The notes under the pieces: model-generated
Seen by the model: only the letters and a program-made list of their open reading frames with translations
What the model was told of the DNA's origin: nothing
Databases searched by the model: none
Position numbers and translations under genes: made by a program
Source: Streptomyces sp. NBC_00569
GTDB lineage: Bacteria; Actinomycetota; Actinomycetes; Streptomycetales; Streptomycetaceae
Assembly: GCF_036345255.1 (NCBI RefSeq)
Contig: NZ_CP107783.1
Span: 7,238,001 to 7,302,000, forward strand
Reading direction: 5' to 3'
DNA: 64,000 nucleotides
Part shown: positions 37,344 through 46,101 of the stretch, piece by piece
Layout: every line of letters starts with the position of its first letter
Numbering within the stretch: the stretch's first letter is position 1

Positions 37344-37775
37344 TCAGCGGCGCGTGCGGCGGCGGGTCCGTTCGCCGGGGGTCTCGATGAACTGGAGTTC
37401 CAGGGCGGCCGGGGCCGCGGCGATCCCGGGGCCGCCCGCCTCGGCCCAGCGCAGGATCTCGTCCGTCGCGTCGTCGCCCATCGACCAGCCCACCCATGCG
37501 GGGCGTCCGCCCCGCCGCCGGCCCTCTCCCGACGGCTGCACCACCATGACGTTCGCCTGGTCGCAAGGGCCCAGACAGTCCGTCACCCGCACCGCGACCG
37601 CGCCGCCGGACGAGGCGGCCGCGGCCCGCAGCCGCTCCAACTGCCACGCGTGGTCATAGCCGGGGTACTTCGCCGTGTTGCCGCAGCAGCAGCCCCTGCA
37701 CACCACGAGGGTGCAGGGGCGGGCGCCGGCGGCACCGATCACGGAACGGGTGGGTCGGGTAGGTCGGGCGGGCAC
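37344..37775 (-). CDS. (2Fe-2S) ferredoxin domain-containing protein
   Basis: 143-residue protein of the thioredoxin-like ferredoxin group. Cysteines that could bind a [2Fe-2S] cluster appear in LVVCRGCCCGNTAKY and in VTDCLGPCDQANVMVV. The rest (GWSMGDDATDEILRWAEAGG) is helical. GTG 37775 was selected because AAGGAG is 5 bp upstream; the longer open frame lacks a signal. From memory, similar genes in Streptomyces lie near cobalamin or cobalt genes, but none are adjacent here. Electron carrier partner unknown. Confidence 0.85.
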   Translation of the reverse strand: MPARPTRPTRSVIGAAGARPCTLVVCRGCCCGNTAKYPGYDHAWQLERLRAAAASSGGAVAVRVTDCLGPCDQANVMVVQPSGEGRRRGGRPAWVGWSMGDDATDEILRWAEAGGPGIAAAPAALELQFIETPGERTRRRTRR

Positions 37776-37905
37776 AGAACTCCTTGTCCGGGCGGGCACA
37801 TGACGCGTACAGGTACGGAGCGATTCTCCGTCATGTACGCGTCCGCCCCCAAGTGCGCGCCCCGGGCGCCCCGTAATGGAGTCGCCGGCCCTCACGCACC
37901 GTCGA

Positions 37906-37911
37906 TAGCCT
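37906..37911 (+). promoter_or_regulatory. Putative -10 element of leaderless nucleotidyltransferase transcript
   Basis: TAGCCT ends six bases before ATG 37918, without a Shine-Dalgarno sequence. It has the same geometry as before pyk and coaE. Confidence 0.38.
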
Positions 37912-37917
37912 GGCCCC

Positions 37918-38700
37918 ATGCCTGCCGCGCACGAAGTCATGACCGATCGCGTCTTCCTCGACCACGTCGCCGACCGGCTCGCCGGGCTTCCCGGTGTGCG
38001 GGCCGTCGCGCTCGGCGGGTCGCGGGCCCAGGGCACTCAACGACCGGACAGCGACTGGGACTTCGCGATCTACTACCGGGGCGATTTCCAGCCGGACGAC
38101 CTGCGGGGCGTCGGGTGGGAGGGGGAGGTCTCCGGGATCGGCGGGTGGGGTGGCGGGGTCTTCAACGGCGGGGCCTGGCTGACCGTCGACGGGCGGCGCG
38201 TCGACGTCCACTACCGCGATCTCGACGTGGTGGAGCGGGAGTCGGCCGAGGCCGAGCGGGGGCGCGTCCGCTGGGAGCCGCTGATGTTCCATCTGGCCGG
38301 GATCCCGACCTACCTCGTGGTCGCCGAACTCGCCCTCAACCAGGTGCTGCGGGGTGCGGCGCCCTGCCCGGACCGCTACCCCGAGGCCCTGCGCAAGGCG
38401 GCCCCCGAGATGTGGTGGGGACGCGCCCAGGGCACGCTCCAGTACGCCAGGGCCAACAACGCGCCCCAGGGCGGCAGGGCCGAGGTGCACGGAGCGGTCG
38501 CCGTGGCCGCGCTGTCGGCCGCCCACGCCGTACTCGCCGCACGCGGCGAGTGGGTCACCAACGAGAAGCGACTCCTGGAGCGGGCGGGCCTGTTGGGCGT
38601 CCACAGCCTGCTCGCGGGCGCGTCGGGCGACCTGACCGACGTGGTCGACCGGACTCAGCTCCTCCTGGAGAGCGCCGTCGACTTCGCGCGCAGGACCTGA
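37918..38700 (+). CDS. Nucleotidyltransferase domain protein
   Basis: 260 residues. The Pol-beta-type nucleotidyltransferase signature is intact: AVALGGSRAQGTQRPDSDWD (GS...DxD) with a third acidic strand in RRVDVHYRDLD. The helical C-terminal part includes WWGRAQGTLQYARANNAPQG. Proteins of this type transfer NMP groups to antibiotics, proteins or RNA; the substrate here cannot be predicted. The message is probably leaderless. Its last 46 bp overlap the converging 2'-5' RNA ligase-like gene. Confidence 0.87.
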   Translation: MPAAHEVMTDRVFLDHVADRLAGLPGVRAVALGGSRAQGTQRPDSDWDFAIYYRGDFQPDDLRGVGWEGEVSGIGGWGGGVFNGGAWLTVDGRRVDVHYRDLDVVERESAEAERGRVRWEPLMFHLAGIPTYLVVAELALNQVLRGAAPCPDRYPEALRKAAPEMWWGRAQGTLQYARANNAPQGGRAEVHGAVAVAALSAAHAVLAARGEWVTNEKRLLERAGLLGVHSLLAGASGDLTDVVDRTQLLLESAVDFARRT

Positions 38701-39284
38701 TCGGGCGCAGCCGGCCGTACAGGCCGGGCGGGCGTGATCAGGGACGCAGGCTGCGCGGGCGAGCGCCCCAGCTCGTACACGGCCATGTCCTCCCACACCT
38801 GCCCGTCCGTCACGATCAGGCGCACCGACCCGACGCGCGCCGTCACCGGAAGCATCGGTCGCAGTTCCCGCTCCAGCGCGTCGTACGCCGTCTCGTACGT
38901 TTCCGGTCCCTCGTCGTTCGCCAGCGTGAGGTGGGGATCCAGTCCCTCCGGCCCGAACACGCCTCGGTAGGGCACCGCCTCCGGCCAGCGCTCCCGCACC
39001 GCCCGTGTCAGGGCGCGCACGGGGGCCTCGGGAGCGGGCGGGAGATAGAGGACACCGGGGTAGCGACGGAACTCGGCGAACGTCAGGTCGAGCGGGTCCC
39101 GGTCCGCGAACAGCGCCGCCAGCTCGGCGTGGACCTCCGGCGTGATCCGCTTGGCGGGTAGGAAGGGGTAGAGCACCGTGATGTGAGCCGGGAACGGCGC
39201 CCGCACGCAGGCGTCCGCCTCCGGGATCCGGATCGTCAGGGCCGTGTCGCCGGGCACGTCCGGCCAGCCGTCCTCGCTGCTCAC
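38655..39284 (-). CDS. 2'-5' RNA ligase / cyclic phosphodiesterase family protein
   Basis: 209 residues with both HxT-type catalytic motifs of the 2H phosphoesterase superfamily: PFPAHITVLYPF near residue 30 and GLDPHLTLAND near residue 125. The fold supports hydrolysis or ligation of 2'-5' or 2',3'-cyclic phosphate ends of RNA or nucleotides. GTG 39284 was chosen because the conserved N-terminus starts there and AGGATGG lies about 8 bp upstream. The C-terminal tail overlaps the 3' end of the nucleotidyltransferase gene by 46 bp; whether the overlap matters is unknown. Confidence 0.87.
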   Translation of the reverse strand: MSSEDGWPDVPGDTALTIRIPEADACVRAPFPAHITVLYPFLPAKRITPEVHAELAALFADRDPLDLTFAEFRRYPGVLYLPPAPEAPVRALTRAVRERWPEAVPYRGVFGPEGLDPHLTLANDEGPETYETAYDALERELRPMLPVTARVGSVRLIVTDGQVWEDMAVYELGRSPAQPASLITPARPVRPAAPDQVLRAKSTALSRRS

Positions 39285-39491
39285 GGCGCGCCATCCTGCC
39301 ACGGCGCCCCCCGGAAGACACGCGGTGGGTTCCCGGTCCGAGACGTGCCGCACGACGTCCCGCACATCGTCACATCGTGGAAACGCGCACGTACCTTTCC
39401 CTCCGAATACGCCCCCTACGCTTGACGCACAAGCCCAGGCCGACGTCGTCCGACGGCACACCCCCGCCCCGGTCCCGCCGACAGGAGCACC

Positions 39492-41345
39492 GTGCGCACC
39501 ACTCTCCGCCCTCTCCCGCCTTGGCTCGGCCACACGCTGCGCGTCCAGCGCGGCCCCGTCCCATGGAGCGCCGTCGTGCGCGGCGCACTCGCCGCCGGGC
39601 CGCTCCTCGTCGCGGCGCTGCTCGCCGGCCGTCCCTCCGCCGGGGTGATCGCCGCACTCGGCGCCATGTTCGCGGGAATCAACGACCGGCCCGGCAGCCG
39701 CCGCGCGGCGGTGCCCCGGATCGGGGCGCCCGCCCTGGCCGGCGCGGGTGGACTCGTCGTCGGCACCTGGGTGGGCGCGCAAGCCGGTCCCGCCGCGCTG
39801 ATCGGCGTGTTCGCGTTGGTCGGGTTCGCGGGCGGCGCGGTCAGCGCAGCCGGCCCCGTCGCGTCCGCCTGCGGAACGCAACTCCTCGTCGCCGTCGGGA
39901 TCGGCGTCGGGATGCCGCTGCCCGAGGCCGGCTGGCAGCGGGCGCTGCTGTACCTCGCGGGCGCCGGCTGGCTGCTCGTCCTGCGCACCGTGCTGCCGTC
40001 GCCCGGCGGGCGTGGGGCGTACCGGATCGATGGTGAACGCGCCGCCGTCACCCAGGTGTACGCGGCCGTCGCCGCACTCGTCGACGCGGCCGGCTCACCC
40101 CGCGCCACCGCGCACCGCGTCGCCCTGACCGCCGCGCTCGACCACGCGCAGGACGCCCTGTCCGGGCCGCGCCTGCGCCGGTACGCCGGTTCCTGTGCCG
40201 AACGCCGCCTGCACGCGCAGTACGCCGCCGCCCTGCCGCTCGCCGAGGCGGCCACGGCCCTCGCCTGGGCGGGCAGCCCTCTTCCGGCCCGCGCGTCCGA
40301 GGGGCTGCGGCGCCTCGCGGACGCCGTCCGCTCCGCGACCCCGTGCGGTCCGTTGCCCGCTCCTGCCCGTTCCGACGCCGCCCTGCGCGCTCTGGACGAG
40401 GCCCTGCTGCACGCGGCCGTGGCGTTCGACGGTCCGGTACGGGAACACGACCGGACGGCAGGCGCTCGATGGAAGGTACGTGTGAGGACCCGGCGCGGCG
40501 CCGGTGCGAAGCCGCTGCACACCCGCCCCCGCGCACCCGTCACCTCCCTGCGCAGAGCCGTCGGCCCCGCCGGGCGCGAGTACGGGGTCCGGGTGGCACT
40601 CTGCTTCGGGGCCGGTGCCGCCGTCGCGCAGCTCCTGCACAACAGCCACTGGTACTGGCTGCCCGTGACCGCCGTCTTTCTCGTCAAGCCGGACCTCGGC
40701 CCCCTCGCCTCGCGCGTGCTGTGCCGGGCGTTCGGGACGGTGTTCGGAGCGGCGCTCTTCGCGGGACTCGCCGCGCTGCTGCCCGGCCCCGCGGGGCCCG
40801 TCGCGCTCGTGGTGCTCGGCGGCGCACTGATCCCCGTGGCCACACGGCACTTCGCCGCCCAGACCGCCGTCGTGACCGTCTTCGTGCTGTCCCTCGTGAT
40901 GGTGGGCGGAGAACCGCAGATGGCCCTGGCCCGGATCGGGGAAACGCTGCTCGCGTGCGCGATCGTGCTCTGCGTGGGCCACCTGCCGCTGCCCGTACCG
41001 GGCCGCGGTGGCGGTGCCGTCCGTACGCGCCTGACCATCGCCGGCGAGGCCGCGCACGCCTACGTGCTCCATGTGCTCAGCGCATCCGACGACCGCGCCG
41101 GACGGTGGACGCTACGCCGCGAGGCGTACCGCGCACTCGCCGAGGCCCGCACCGCGATCGACCTCGCCGCCGCCGAACTGCCCCCGGTCGCCCGGCACAC
41201 GGCCGGCACGGAGGACGTAGCCGTCACCCTCGAAGCCCTCGTCGACACGACCACGTCCTGCGCCGTGCATGTCGACGACACGGGCCGGGTCCCGGAGCAG
41301 CACGCCGAACGGATCGACGCGCTGCTCGCGGAACTTGCCGCCTAG
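39492..41345 (+). CDS. FUSC family protein (fusaric-acid resistance-like membrane protein)
   Basis: 617-residue membrane protein with two blocks of transmembrane helices separated by a cytoplasmic domain. The N-terminal block includes AAGPLLVAALLAGRPSAGVI and LIGVFALVGFAGGAVSAAG. The C-terminal block carries the FUSC signature around HNSHWYWLPVTAVFLVKPDL, then GTVFGAALFAGLAALLPGPA and QTAVVTVFVLSLVMVGG. Family members are aromatic-acid or drug efflux pumps; a specific substrate cannot be inferred. GTG start at 39492 with AGGAG 4-5 bp upstream. Confidence 0.88.
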   Translation: MRTTLRPLPPWLGHTLRVQRGPVPWSAVVRGALAAGPLLVAALLAGRPSAGVIAALGAMFAGINDRPGSRRAAVPRIGAPALAGAGGLVVGTWVGAQAGPAALIGVFALVGFAGGAVSAAGPVASACGTQLLVAVGIGVGMPLPEAGWQRALLYLAGAGWLLVLRTVLPSPGGRGAYRIDGERAAVTQVYAAVAALVDAAGSPRATAHRVALTAALDHAQDALSGPRLRRYAGSCAERRLHAQYAAALPLAEAATALAWAGSPLPARASEGLRRLADAVRSATPCGPLPAPARSDAALRALDEALLHAAVAFDGPVREHDRTAGARWKVRVRTRRGAGAKPLHTRPRAPVTSLRRAVGPAGREYGVRVALCFGAGAAVAQLLHNSHWYWLPVTAVFLVKPDLGPLASRVLCRAFGTVFGAALFAGLAALLPGPAGPVALVVLGGALIPVATRHFAAQTAVVTVFVLSLVMVGGEPQMALARIGETLLACAIVLCVGHLPLPVPGRGGGAVRTRLTIAGEAAHAYVLHVLSASDDRAGRWTLRREAYRALAEARTAIDLAAAELPPVARHTAGTEDVAVTLEALVDTTTSCAVHVDDTGRVPEQHAERIDALLAELAA

Positions 41346-41363
41346 AGAGGCGAGTTACTGAAG

Positions 41364-42197
41364 TTACGGCTTCGGCAGCTCACAGCCCGCCGCGCTGAGG
41401 TCGATCTTGTTGCCGATCCCGACGCACGGCACGATCCCGTACGTCTCCTGCGCGTAGTTGATGCCCTTGCGGACCGTGACCGTGCCGTTCTCGTCGACCT
41501 CGCACGGGTTGTTGTCCGTGCAGCGGGCGCCGTCCTCGTTGCCCGTGTTGTTGACCGCCACGACCTTGCCGGACGCCTGGTCGACGACGGGGGAGCCCGA
41601 GGTGCCGCCGATCGTGTTGCACGTCGAGGTGTAGCGGACCGAGTCCTTCCAGGTCCACTCGCCCTCCTTGAGGCGGTACGCGAAGCCGTCGATGTTGCAG
41701 CTGTAGGTCTTCTTCCAGTAGCCGGAGACGACCGTGATGGCCGTGCCCGCAGTGGGGTGCGAGGCCGACAGTTCGAGGGCCTTGATGCCGTACGAGCTCT
41801 CGATCTGCTGGTAGGTGCTGGTGAGTTGGTAGAGCGAGACGTCCGTGTCCGTCATCGTGCCGTACGCGATCTTGTCCGCGCGCAGCGTCGCGACCTTGCT
41901 GCCCGCGGAGTTGAGCAGGCTGAAGGTGCGGGACGACGGCTGGTCGACGACGACCTCGCCCGGGCCGGGGAAACCGCTCTCGAGGCAGTGGCCGTTGGAC
42001 ATGACCAGGGCCGGGTCCGTGGGCTGCGAGTCCGGCACGCGGACGACCGAACCGGAGCAGTTGCTGAGCGCCACCGTCCCGGCGAAGCTGACCGCCTTGG
42101 CCTTGGCCTCGTGCTGGGCTCCGACTGCCGTGGCGGGCGCGGCTGTTGCTCCTATGAGGAGCAGGCCGAACACCGCACCGACGAGAGGCTTGTTCAT
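41364..42197 (-). CDS. Secreted trypsin-like serine protease
   Basis: 277-residue exported chymotrypsin-fold protease. A Sec signal peptide (MNKPLVGAVFGLLLIGATAA) precedes the mature domain. The catalytic triad is visible as His in ALVMSNGHCLES, Asp in TMTDTDVSLYQLT, and Ser in TIGGTSGSPVVD. Cysteine pairs (NCSG/GHCLE; YSCNIDG/TSTCNTI; ARCTDNNPCEV) suggest disulphides. ATG 42197 is the only start that places the signal peptide at the N-terminus, and it has AGAGGA about 9 bp upstream. Likely an extracellular protein-degrading enzyme. Confidence 0.93.
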   Translation of the reverse strand: MNKPLVGAVFGLLLIGATAAPATAVGAQHEAKAKAVSFAGTVALSNCSGSVVRVPDSQPTDPALVMSNGHCLESGFPGPGEVVVDQPSSRTFSLLNSAGSKVATLRADKIAYGTMTDTDVSLYQLTSTYQQIESSYGIKALELSASHPTAGTAITVVSGYWKKTYSCNIDGFAYRLKEGEWTWKDSVRYTSTCNTIGGTSGSPVVDQASGKVVAVNNTGNEDGARCTDNNPCEVDENGTVTVRKGINYAQETYGIVPCVGIGNKIDLSAAGCELPKP

Positions 42198-42409
42198 GTG
42201 GGGGGTCCTCTCCCGTTGAATGCTGAAACCGACAACTACCGGTTTTGACATGTGCATTGTGGTGGTGTCGGCGTCAGCGGACAACAGTGCATGCTCAGCG
42301 AACACAACGGATCCGCCGGAAGAAGTGCGAAAGATTTCTGCCGCCGAGCGATGAGTTCCGCGAAGACCCCCGGTCAACCACCTGAGGAGTACCGACCCGA
42401 GGAGGACCC

Positions 42410-43093
42410 ATGGGGCTGCCGAACATCGTCACCCGCGAGGAGTGGCTCGGCGCGCGCCAAGAACTGCTCGCCAGGGAGAAGGCGGCGACCCGCGCCCGCG
42501 ACGCGCTCAACACGCAGCGCCGCGAACTGCCCATGGTGGAGATCGAGAAGCTGTACGTGTTCGAGGGACCCGACGGCAAGTCGGAGCTCCTCGACCTGTT
42601 CGAGGGCCGCCCCCAGCTCATCGTCTACCACTTCATGTTCGGCCCGGACCAGGACGCGGGCTGCCCCAACTGCTCCGCGTTCCTCGACCAGATCGGGCAC
42701 CTCTCTCATCTGCGCGCCAGGGGAACGGAGTTCGCGGCGGTGTCGCGCGCCCCGTTCACCAAACTCCTGCCGTTCAAGGCCCGCATGGGTTGGACGGTGC
42801 CCTGGTACTCGGCGGCCACGAGCGACTTCAACCAGGACTTCGGCTTCGCGGCGGACGAGGAGCCCCGCGACCTGCCCGGTCTCAGCTGCTTCCTGCGCGA
42901 CGGCGACCGGGTCTACCACACGTACTCCACGACGGGCCGGGGCCTCGACGGCATCGGCTCCATGACGAGCCTGCTCGACCTGACCGCGCTCGGCCGGCAG
43001 GAGGAGTGGGAGGAGCCGGCGGGGCGGGCGTCGGCGCTCGGTGCCCCGGCGGGCGGCGCGCGCGTCCGCTATCACGACGAGTATCCGGACTGA
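42410..43093 (+). CDS. DUF899 family thioredoxin-like protein
   Basis: 227 residues of the DUF899 family. Hallmarks are IVTREEWLGARQELLAREKA near the start, LYVFEGPDGKSELLDLFEGR, and YHFMFGPDQDAGCPNCSAFL, which has a CPNC redox-type pair in a thioredoxin-like fold. DFNQDFGFAADEEPRDLPGL follows. Function unproven; redox activity is inferred. GAGGAGG about 8 bp upstream of the ATG. Confidence 0.9.
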   Translation: MGLPNIVTREEWLGARQELLAREKAATRARDALNTQRRELPMVEIEKLYVFEGPDGKSELLDLFEGRPQLIVYHFMFGPDQDAGCPNCSAFLDQIGHLSHLRARGTEFAAVSRAPFTKLLPFKARMGWTVPWYSAATSDFNQDFGFAADEEPRDLPGLSCFLRDGDRVYHTYSTTGRGLDGIGSMTSLLDLTALGRQEEWEEPAGRASALGAPAGGARVRYHDEYPD

Positions 43094-43098
43094 CACGG

Positions 43099-43137
43099 CG
43101 GCAAGCCGGACCGCCGGGACGGTCCTCCGGTCTGCCG
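43099..43137. terminator. Probable terminator after DUF899 gene
   Basis: An imperfect long hairpin: outer CGGCA/TGCCG, then CCGG/CCGG, and an inner perfect GGACCG/CGGTCC. It lies 6 bp past the DUF899 stop. Confidence 0.5.
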
Positions 43138-43265
43138 CAGCGGCGCCGCGCGTCTCAACTCGGTGTCAGTGTCGTCACGTTGCGAGCCCTCGGGCGCCTC
43201 ACGGGCGTTCTTCTCCGTAAGAACGCGCGACGGCGCACGTACGACGACGGGGGCAGGAGTGCACG

Positions 43266-43445
43266 ATGATCGACGGACGAGTGGTACTTGAACGCTTTCC
43301 CGCGGGGGGACCGCGGGGGTCATGGCCGGCCGAGGAGTTCGCGCACGACCGGCGTCTGGAGGGTCAGCCCGCGGAGGTCGTCATGGACCTCGCGACGGAC
43401 GCCTTCCTGGTGATCGTGCCGCGCGCGGAGGCTGTCGCGGGCTGA
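43266..43445 (+). CDS. 59-residue conserved small Streptomyces-type protein
   Basis: A short gene reading MIDGRVVLERFPAGGPRGSW and ending MDLATDAFLVIVPRAEAVAG. Coding bias is strong, and AGGAG lies 7 bp before the ATG (43266). Similar small proteins with GGPRGSWPAEEF occur in Streptomyces (from memory), with no known function. It converges with the hypothetical gene at 43465-43917. Confidence 0.75.
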   Translation: MIDGRVVLERFPAGGPRGSWPAEEFAHDRRLEGQPAEVVMDLATDAFLVIVPRAEAVAG

Positions 43446-43464
43446 TCCGGGTGGAGCTTGCGGT

Positions 43465-43917
43465 TCAGGCGGCGTCGGCCGCGCCCGCGCCGATCGAGCG
43501 GGACCATGCCGGCGTCGTACCGGTGACCCGGCACAGCGCGAGATAGAGCGGGATCGGCGGGGTGTACGGGACGCTGCCGTCGGGACGGTGGATGAGTCCG
43601 GGCGCGCGCCGCGCGTCCGGCACCAGCGCGCCAGTCGTGTAACGGGCCGGGGACGGCCACTCCAGGGCGACGTCCGAGTCCGAGGGAACGATCCACCACC
43701 AGCGGTCACCGTCGGCGTACACGCACCCCATGCGCGGCAGCCGCGCGACCATGGCGCGCCCGCAGGCCTCGGGGACCGCGACGGCGTCGCAGCCGAGCGG
43801 GGCGGTCATGCCGTCGGGGACGGTGAGTCTGAGCGGGGTGGTCCGCAGGATCTGCCGCTGCCGGGAGAACCGGACCAGCGAGTCGAGATCCATCGTGCGC
43901 GTCGTCACCACACCCAT
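43465..43917 (-). CDS. Conserved hypothetical protein downstream of HATPase gene
   Basis: 150 residues from ATG 43917. Visible features are SLVRFSRQRQILRTTPLRLT, YADGDRWWWIVPSDSDVALE and LYLALCRVTG. It has no membrane segments or signal. It overlaps the end of the upstream HATPase gene by 13 bp, so the two are probably coupled. GGGAG 5-6 bp upstream supports this start; ATG 43893 is an alternative. No function recognised; its operon position suggests a role with the HATPase regulator. Confidence 0.75.
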   Translation of the reverse strand: MGVVTTRTMDLDSLVRFSRQRQILRTTPLRLTVPDGMTAPLGCDAVAVPEACGRAMVARLPRMGCVYADGDRWWWIVPSDSDVALEWPSPARYTTGALVPDARRAPGLIHRPDGSVPYTPPIPLYLALCRVTGTTPAWSRSIGAGAADAA

Positions 43918-44645
43918 CCGGCTCCCGCCCCCGTTCCCGTACCGGGGCCGGCGGCCGGGCCGAAGTCGGTGCCGCACCCCGTCTCGAACTCTGACTCGAA
44001 CTGCTGCGTGTCGAAGGCGGGGCCCGTTTCGGTGCCCGGTCCCCTGTCGGGGGAGTGAGGTGCTCCACCGGTGTGCGGTTCACCGCCGTGGTGCGGCCGG
44101 GGTATCCCATGGGGTCCGGCGACGGGGGAGTGTCCTTGGGTGGCGCTCGCGTCCTGCGCGCTGTCCGCGTCGCGTGCGAGCTCGGCCCACACCAGAAGTC
44201 CGGGGCCGGTTTCCTGCGCGCCCCACGCGGTGCTCACCGCCGCCACGAGCAGCAGGCCACGTCCGTGCTCCTCCTCCGGGGCGATGCGGCGGGCGGGATG
44301 CGGCTCACCGGGGGCCCAGCCCTCGTCACGCACAGCTATCCGGACCCGGTCGTCACCGTCGTGGAGCTCGCACACTATGCGGCTGCTCGCCGTGTGGACG
44401 ATCGCGTTCGTGACCAGTTCGGAGATCACCAGGGCAGCCGCGTCGCAGGTGTCATCGCACACTGCCCAGCCGCTGAGGTGGGCGCGCGTCAGCTTCCGGG
44501 CCTGAGCGGCAGAACCCGGGTGGGGAGCCAGTTCGAAGCTGCTGCGGCGCGGGGACGCGGCGCCGGAGCGCGCTGCGGTTTCGTCACCGAGCGTAGCTTC
44601 GCCGACTTCTGTTCCTAACGGCACGGACGGAGTCACGCTTGCCAC
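43905..44645 (-). CDS. Anti-sigma-factor-like ATP-binding protein (RsbW-type HATPase)
   Basis: 246 residues. After an unstructured N-terminus (MASVTPSVPLG), the GHKL/HATPase_c domain shows HPGSAAQARKLTRAHLSGWA, the N-box ALVISELVTNAIVHTAS, the G1 box VRIAVRDEGWAPGE and the G2 box EEEHGRGLLLVAAVSTAWGA. The C-terminal 75 residues are low-complexity. GTG 44645 was chosen because related Streptomyces proteins begin with MASV and GGGGAG precedes it; ATG 44762 would overlap the divergent promoter region. Such proteins sequester sigma factors or act as kinases. It lies divergent from the XRE-DUF5753 gene. Confidence 0.87.
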   Translation of the reverse strand: MASVTPSVPLGTEVGEATLGDETAARSGAASPRRSSFELAPHPGSAAQARKLTRAHLSGWAVCDDTCDAAALVISELVTNAIVHTASSRIVCELHDGDDRVRIAVRDEGWAPGEPHPARRIAPEEEHGRGLLLVAAVSTAWGAQETGPGLLVWAELARDADSAQDASATQGHSPVAGPHGIPRPHHGGEPHTGGAPHSPDRGPGTETGPAFDTQQFESEFETGCGTDFGPAAGPGTGTGAGAGWVW

Positions 44646-44894
44646 TATCTCCCCGTCGTGAACACTTGGCAAGAGCCACTCTGAAAAGTGCAGAGTGCAG
44701 TGTGCTCGCGTGCCGAGCCGTGGCACACTGCTGACGGCGGTGTGCCGTACGGCGCTCGTCATGGCGAAATTGCCGACGATTTAAGGGAAGTTGCCCGGAA
44801 TAGCCGGGCGCCGGGACAGTCCGGCTTCTCTCTGGGAGCGCGACCACGCGCGCGACCGCAACAGGACCACAGGGACGACGGGGAGGTAGGGGGC

Positions 44895-45764
44895 GTGAGC
44901 GAACCGCGGTCCGCTCCGACCGTTGGCCAGGTCGTCCTCGGCCGGCGCCTCCAGGACCTGCGCGAACGCGCCGGGCTCAAGCGCGAGGAGGCCGCGAAGG
45001 TCCTGCGCGTCGCCCCCGCCACGGTCCGCCGCATGGAGATGGCCGAGGTCGGCCTGAAGATCCCGTACCTCCAGCTCCTCCTTAAGTCCTACGGCGTCAC
45101 CGACGAAGAGGCGGATGCCTTCGTCAGGCTCGCCGAAGAGGCCAACAAGCCCGGCTGGTGGCAGCGGTTCCACGACATCCTGCCCGGCTGGTTCTCGATG
45201 TACGTGAGCCTGGAAGGCGCCGCCAGCCTCATCCGGTCGTACGAGCCCCACTTCGTTCCCGGGCTCCTGCAGACCGAGGACTACGCGCGTGGCGTGCTGC
45301 GCTCCGGAGCCGTCGGCCGCGCCCTCGCCGAGGACCCCGACGTCGTCGAGCGGCATGTCGCGCTCCGGATGCAGCGCCAGGAGCTGATCACCCGCGAGGA
45401 CGCCCCGCGCCTGTGGATGGTCATGGACGAGACCGCGCTGCGGCGCCCGGTCGGCGGCCCCGACGTGATGCGCGGCCAGATCGACCGGCTCCTCGAGGCC
45501 ACGGAGCTGGCCAACGTGACGCTGCAGATCGCCGAGTTCGCCGCCGGCCCGCACCCCGGCACGTACGGCCCCTTCGTGTTGTTCCGATTTGCCATGTCAG
45601 AACTGCCGGACATGGTCTACAGCGAGTACCTGACCGGCGCGGTCTACCTCGACGCGCGCCCCGAGGTGGCCACCCACCTCGAGGTCATGGACCGCATGGC
45701 GGCACATGCCGCGACGGCACATCGCACAAAGGACATCCTCCGGGATCTCCGCAAGGAGCTGTGA
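44895..45764 (+). CDS. XRE-family regulator with DUF5753 domain
   Basis: 289 residues. An N-terminal helix-turn-helix (LGRRLQDLRERAGLKREEAA, RVAPATVRRMEMAEVGLKI; residues about 15-70) is followed by the DUF5753 domain (GWFSMYVSLEGAASLIRSYE, FVPGLLQTEDYARGVLRSGA, PHPGTYGPFVLFRFAM, YSEYLTGAVYLD). This WhiJ-like architecture, together with the DUF397 gene immediately downstream, is abundant in Streptomyces and linked to development and antibiotic control. GTG 44895 was preferred because the upstream open frame is antisense to the HATPase gene region. Predicted cytoplasmic DNA-binding protein. Confidence 0.93.
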   Translation: MSEPRSAPTVGQVVLGRRLQDLRERAGLKREEAAKVLRVAPATVRRMEMAEVGLKIPYLQLLLKSYGVTDEEADAFVRLAEEANKPGWWQRFHDILPGWFSMYVSLEGAASLIRSYEPHFVPGLLQTEDYARGVLRSGAVGRALAEDPDVVERHVALRMQRQELITREDAPRLWMVMDETALRRPVGGPDVMRGQIDRLLEATELANVTLQIAEFAAGPHPGTYGPFVLFRFAMSELPDMVYSEYLTGAVYLDARPEVATHLEVMDRMAAHAATAHRTKDILRDLRKEL

Positions 45765-46037
45765 ATGGATCGGATCAAGGCCCGCATACGAGGGATCGAC
45801 GGGGAGGTCATCTACAACGGGATGCCCGCCCGCGACCTCGGCACCGAGGGCTGGCACAAGCCCTGGAGCGGCGGCAACGGGGGCAACTGCGTGGAAGCGA
45901 TGAAGCTGGCCGACGGCCGGGTCGCGATGCGTCAGTCGGCCGACCCGGACGGCCCCGCCCTGATCTACACCCCGGGCGAGATCACCGCGTTCATCGAGGG
46001 CGCGAAGGCCGGGGCGGCGGACTTCCTGCTCTCGTGA
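45765..46037 (+). CDS. DUF397 domain protein, partner of XRE-DUF5753 regulator
   Basis: 90 residues. It starts at ATG 45765, the base after the regulator stop codon, so translation is coupled. The DUF397 core is visible in WHKPWSGGNGGNCVEAMKLA, RVAMRQSADPDGPALIYTPG and EITAFIEGAKAGAADF. In characterised pairs (such as WhiJ/BldB-like systems) the DUF397 protein is thought to modulate its cognate regulator; here this is inferred from the arrangement. The length is slightly above the usual 60-70 because of an N-terminal extension. Confidence 0.92.
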   Translation: MDRIKARIRGIDGEVIYNGMPARDLGTEGWHKPWSGGNGGNCVEAMKLADGRVAMRQSADPDGPALIYTPGEITAFIEGAKAGAADFLLS

Positions 46038-46054
46038 GCGGACGGGGTGCGCGA

Positions 46055-46085
46055 GCCGTGGACCTGTCTTCCCGGCGGCCACGGC
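46055..46085. terminator. Weak hairpin between DUF397 and MocR genes
   Basis: GCCGTGG/CCACGGC with a 17-nt loop, between the converging DUF397 and MocR genes. A plausible but modest terminator. Confidence 0.4.
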
Positions 46086-46101
46086 AGCCGCTGTCGGGGT
46101 C

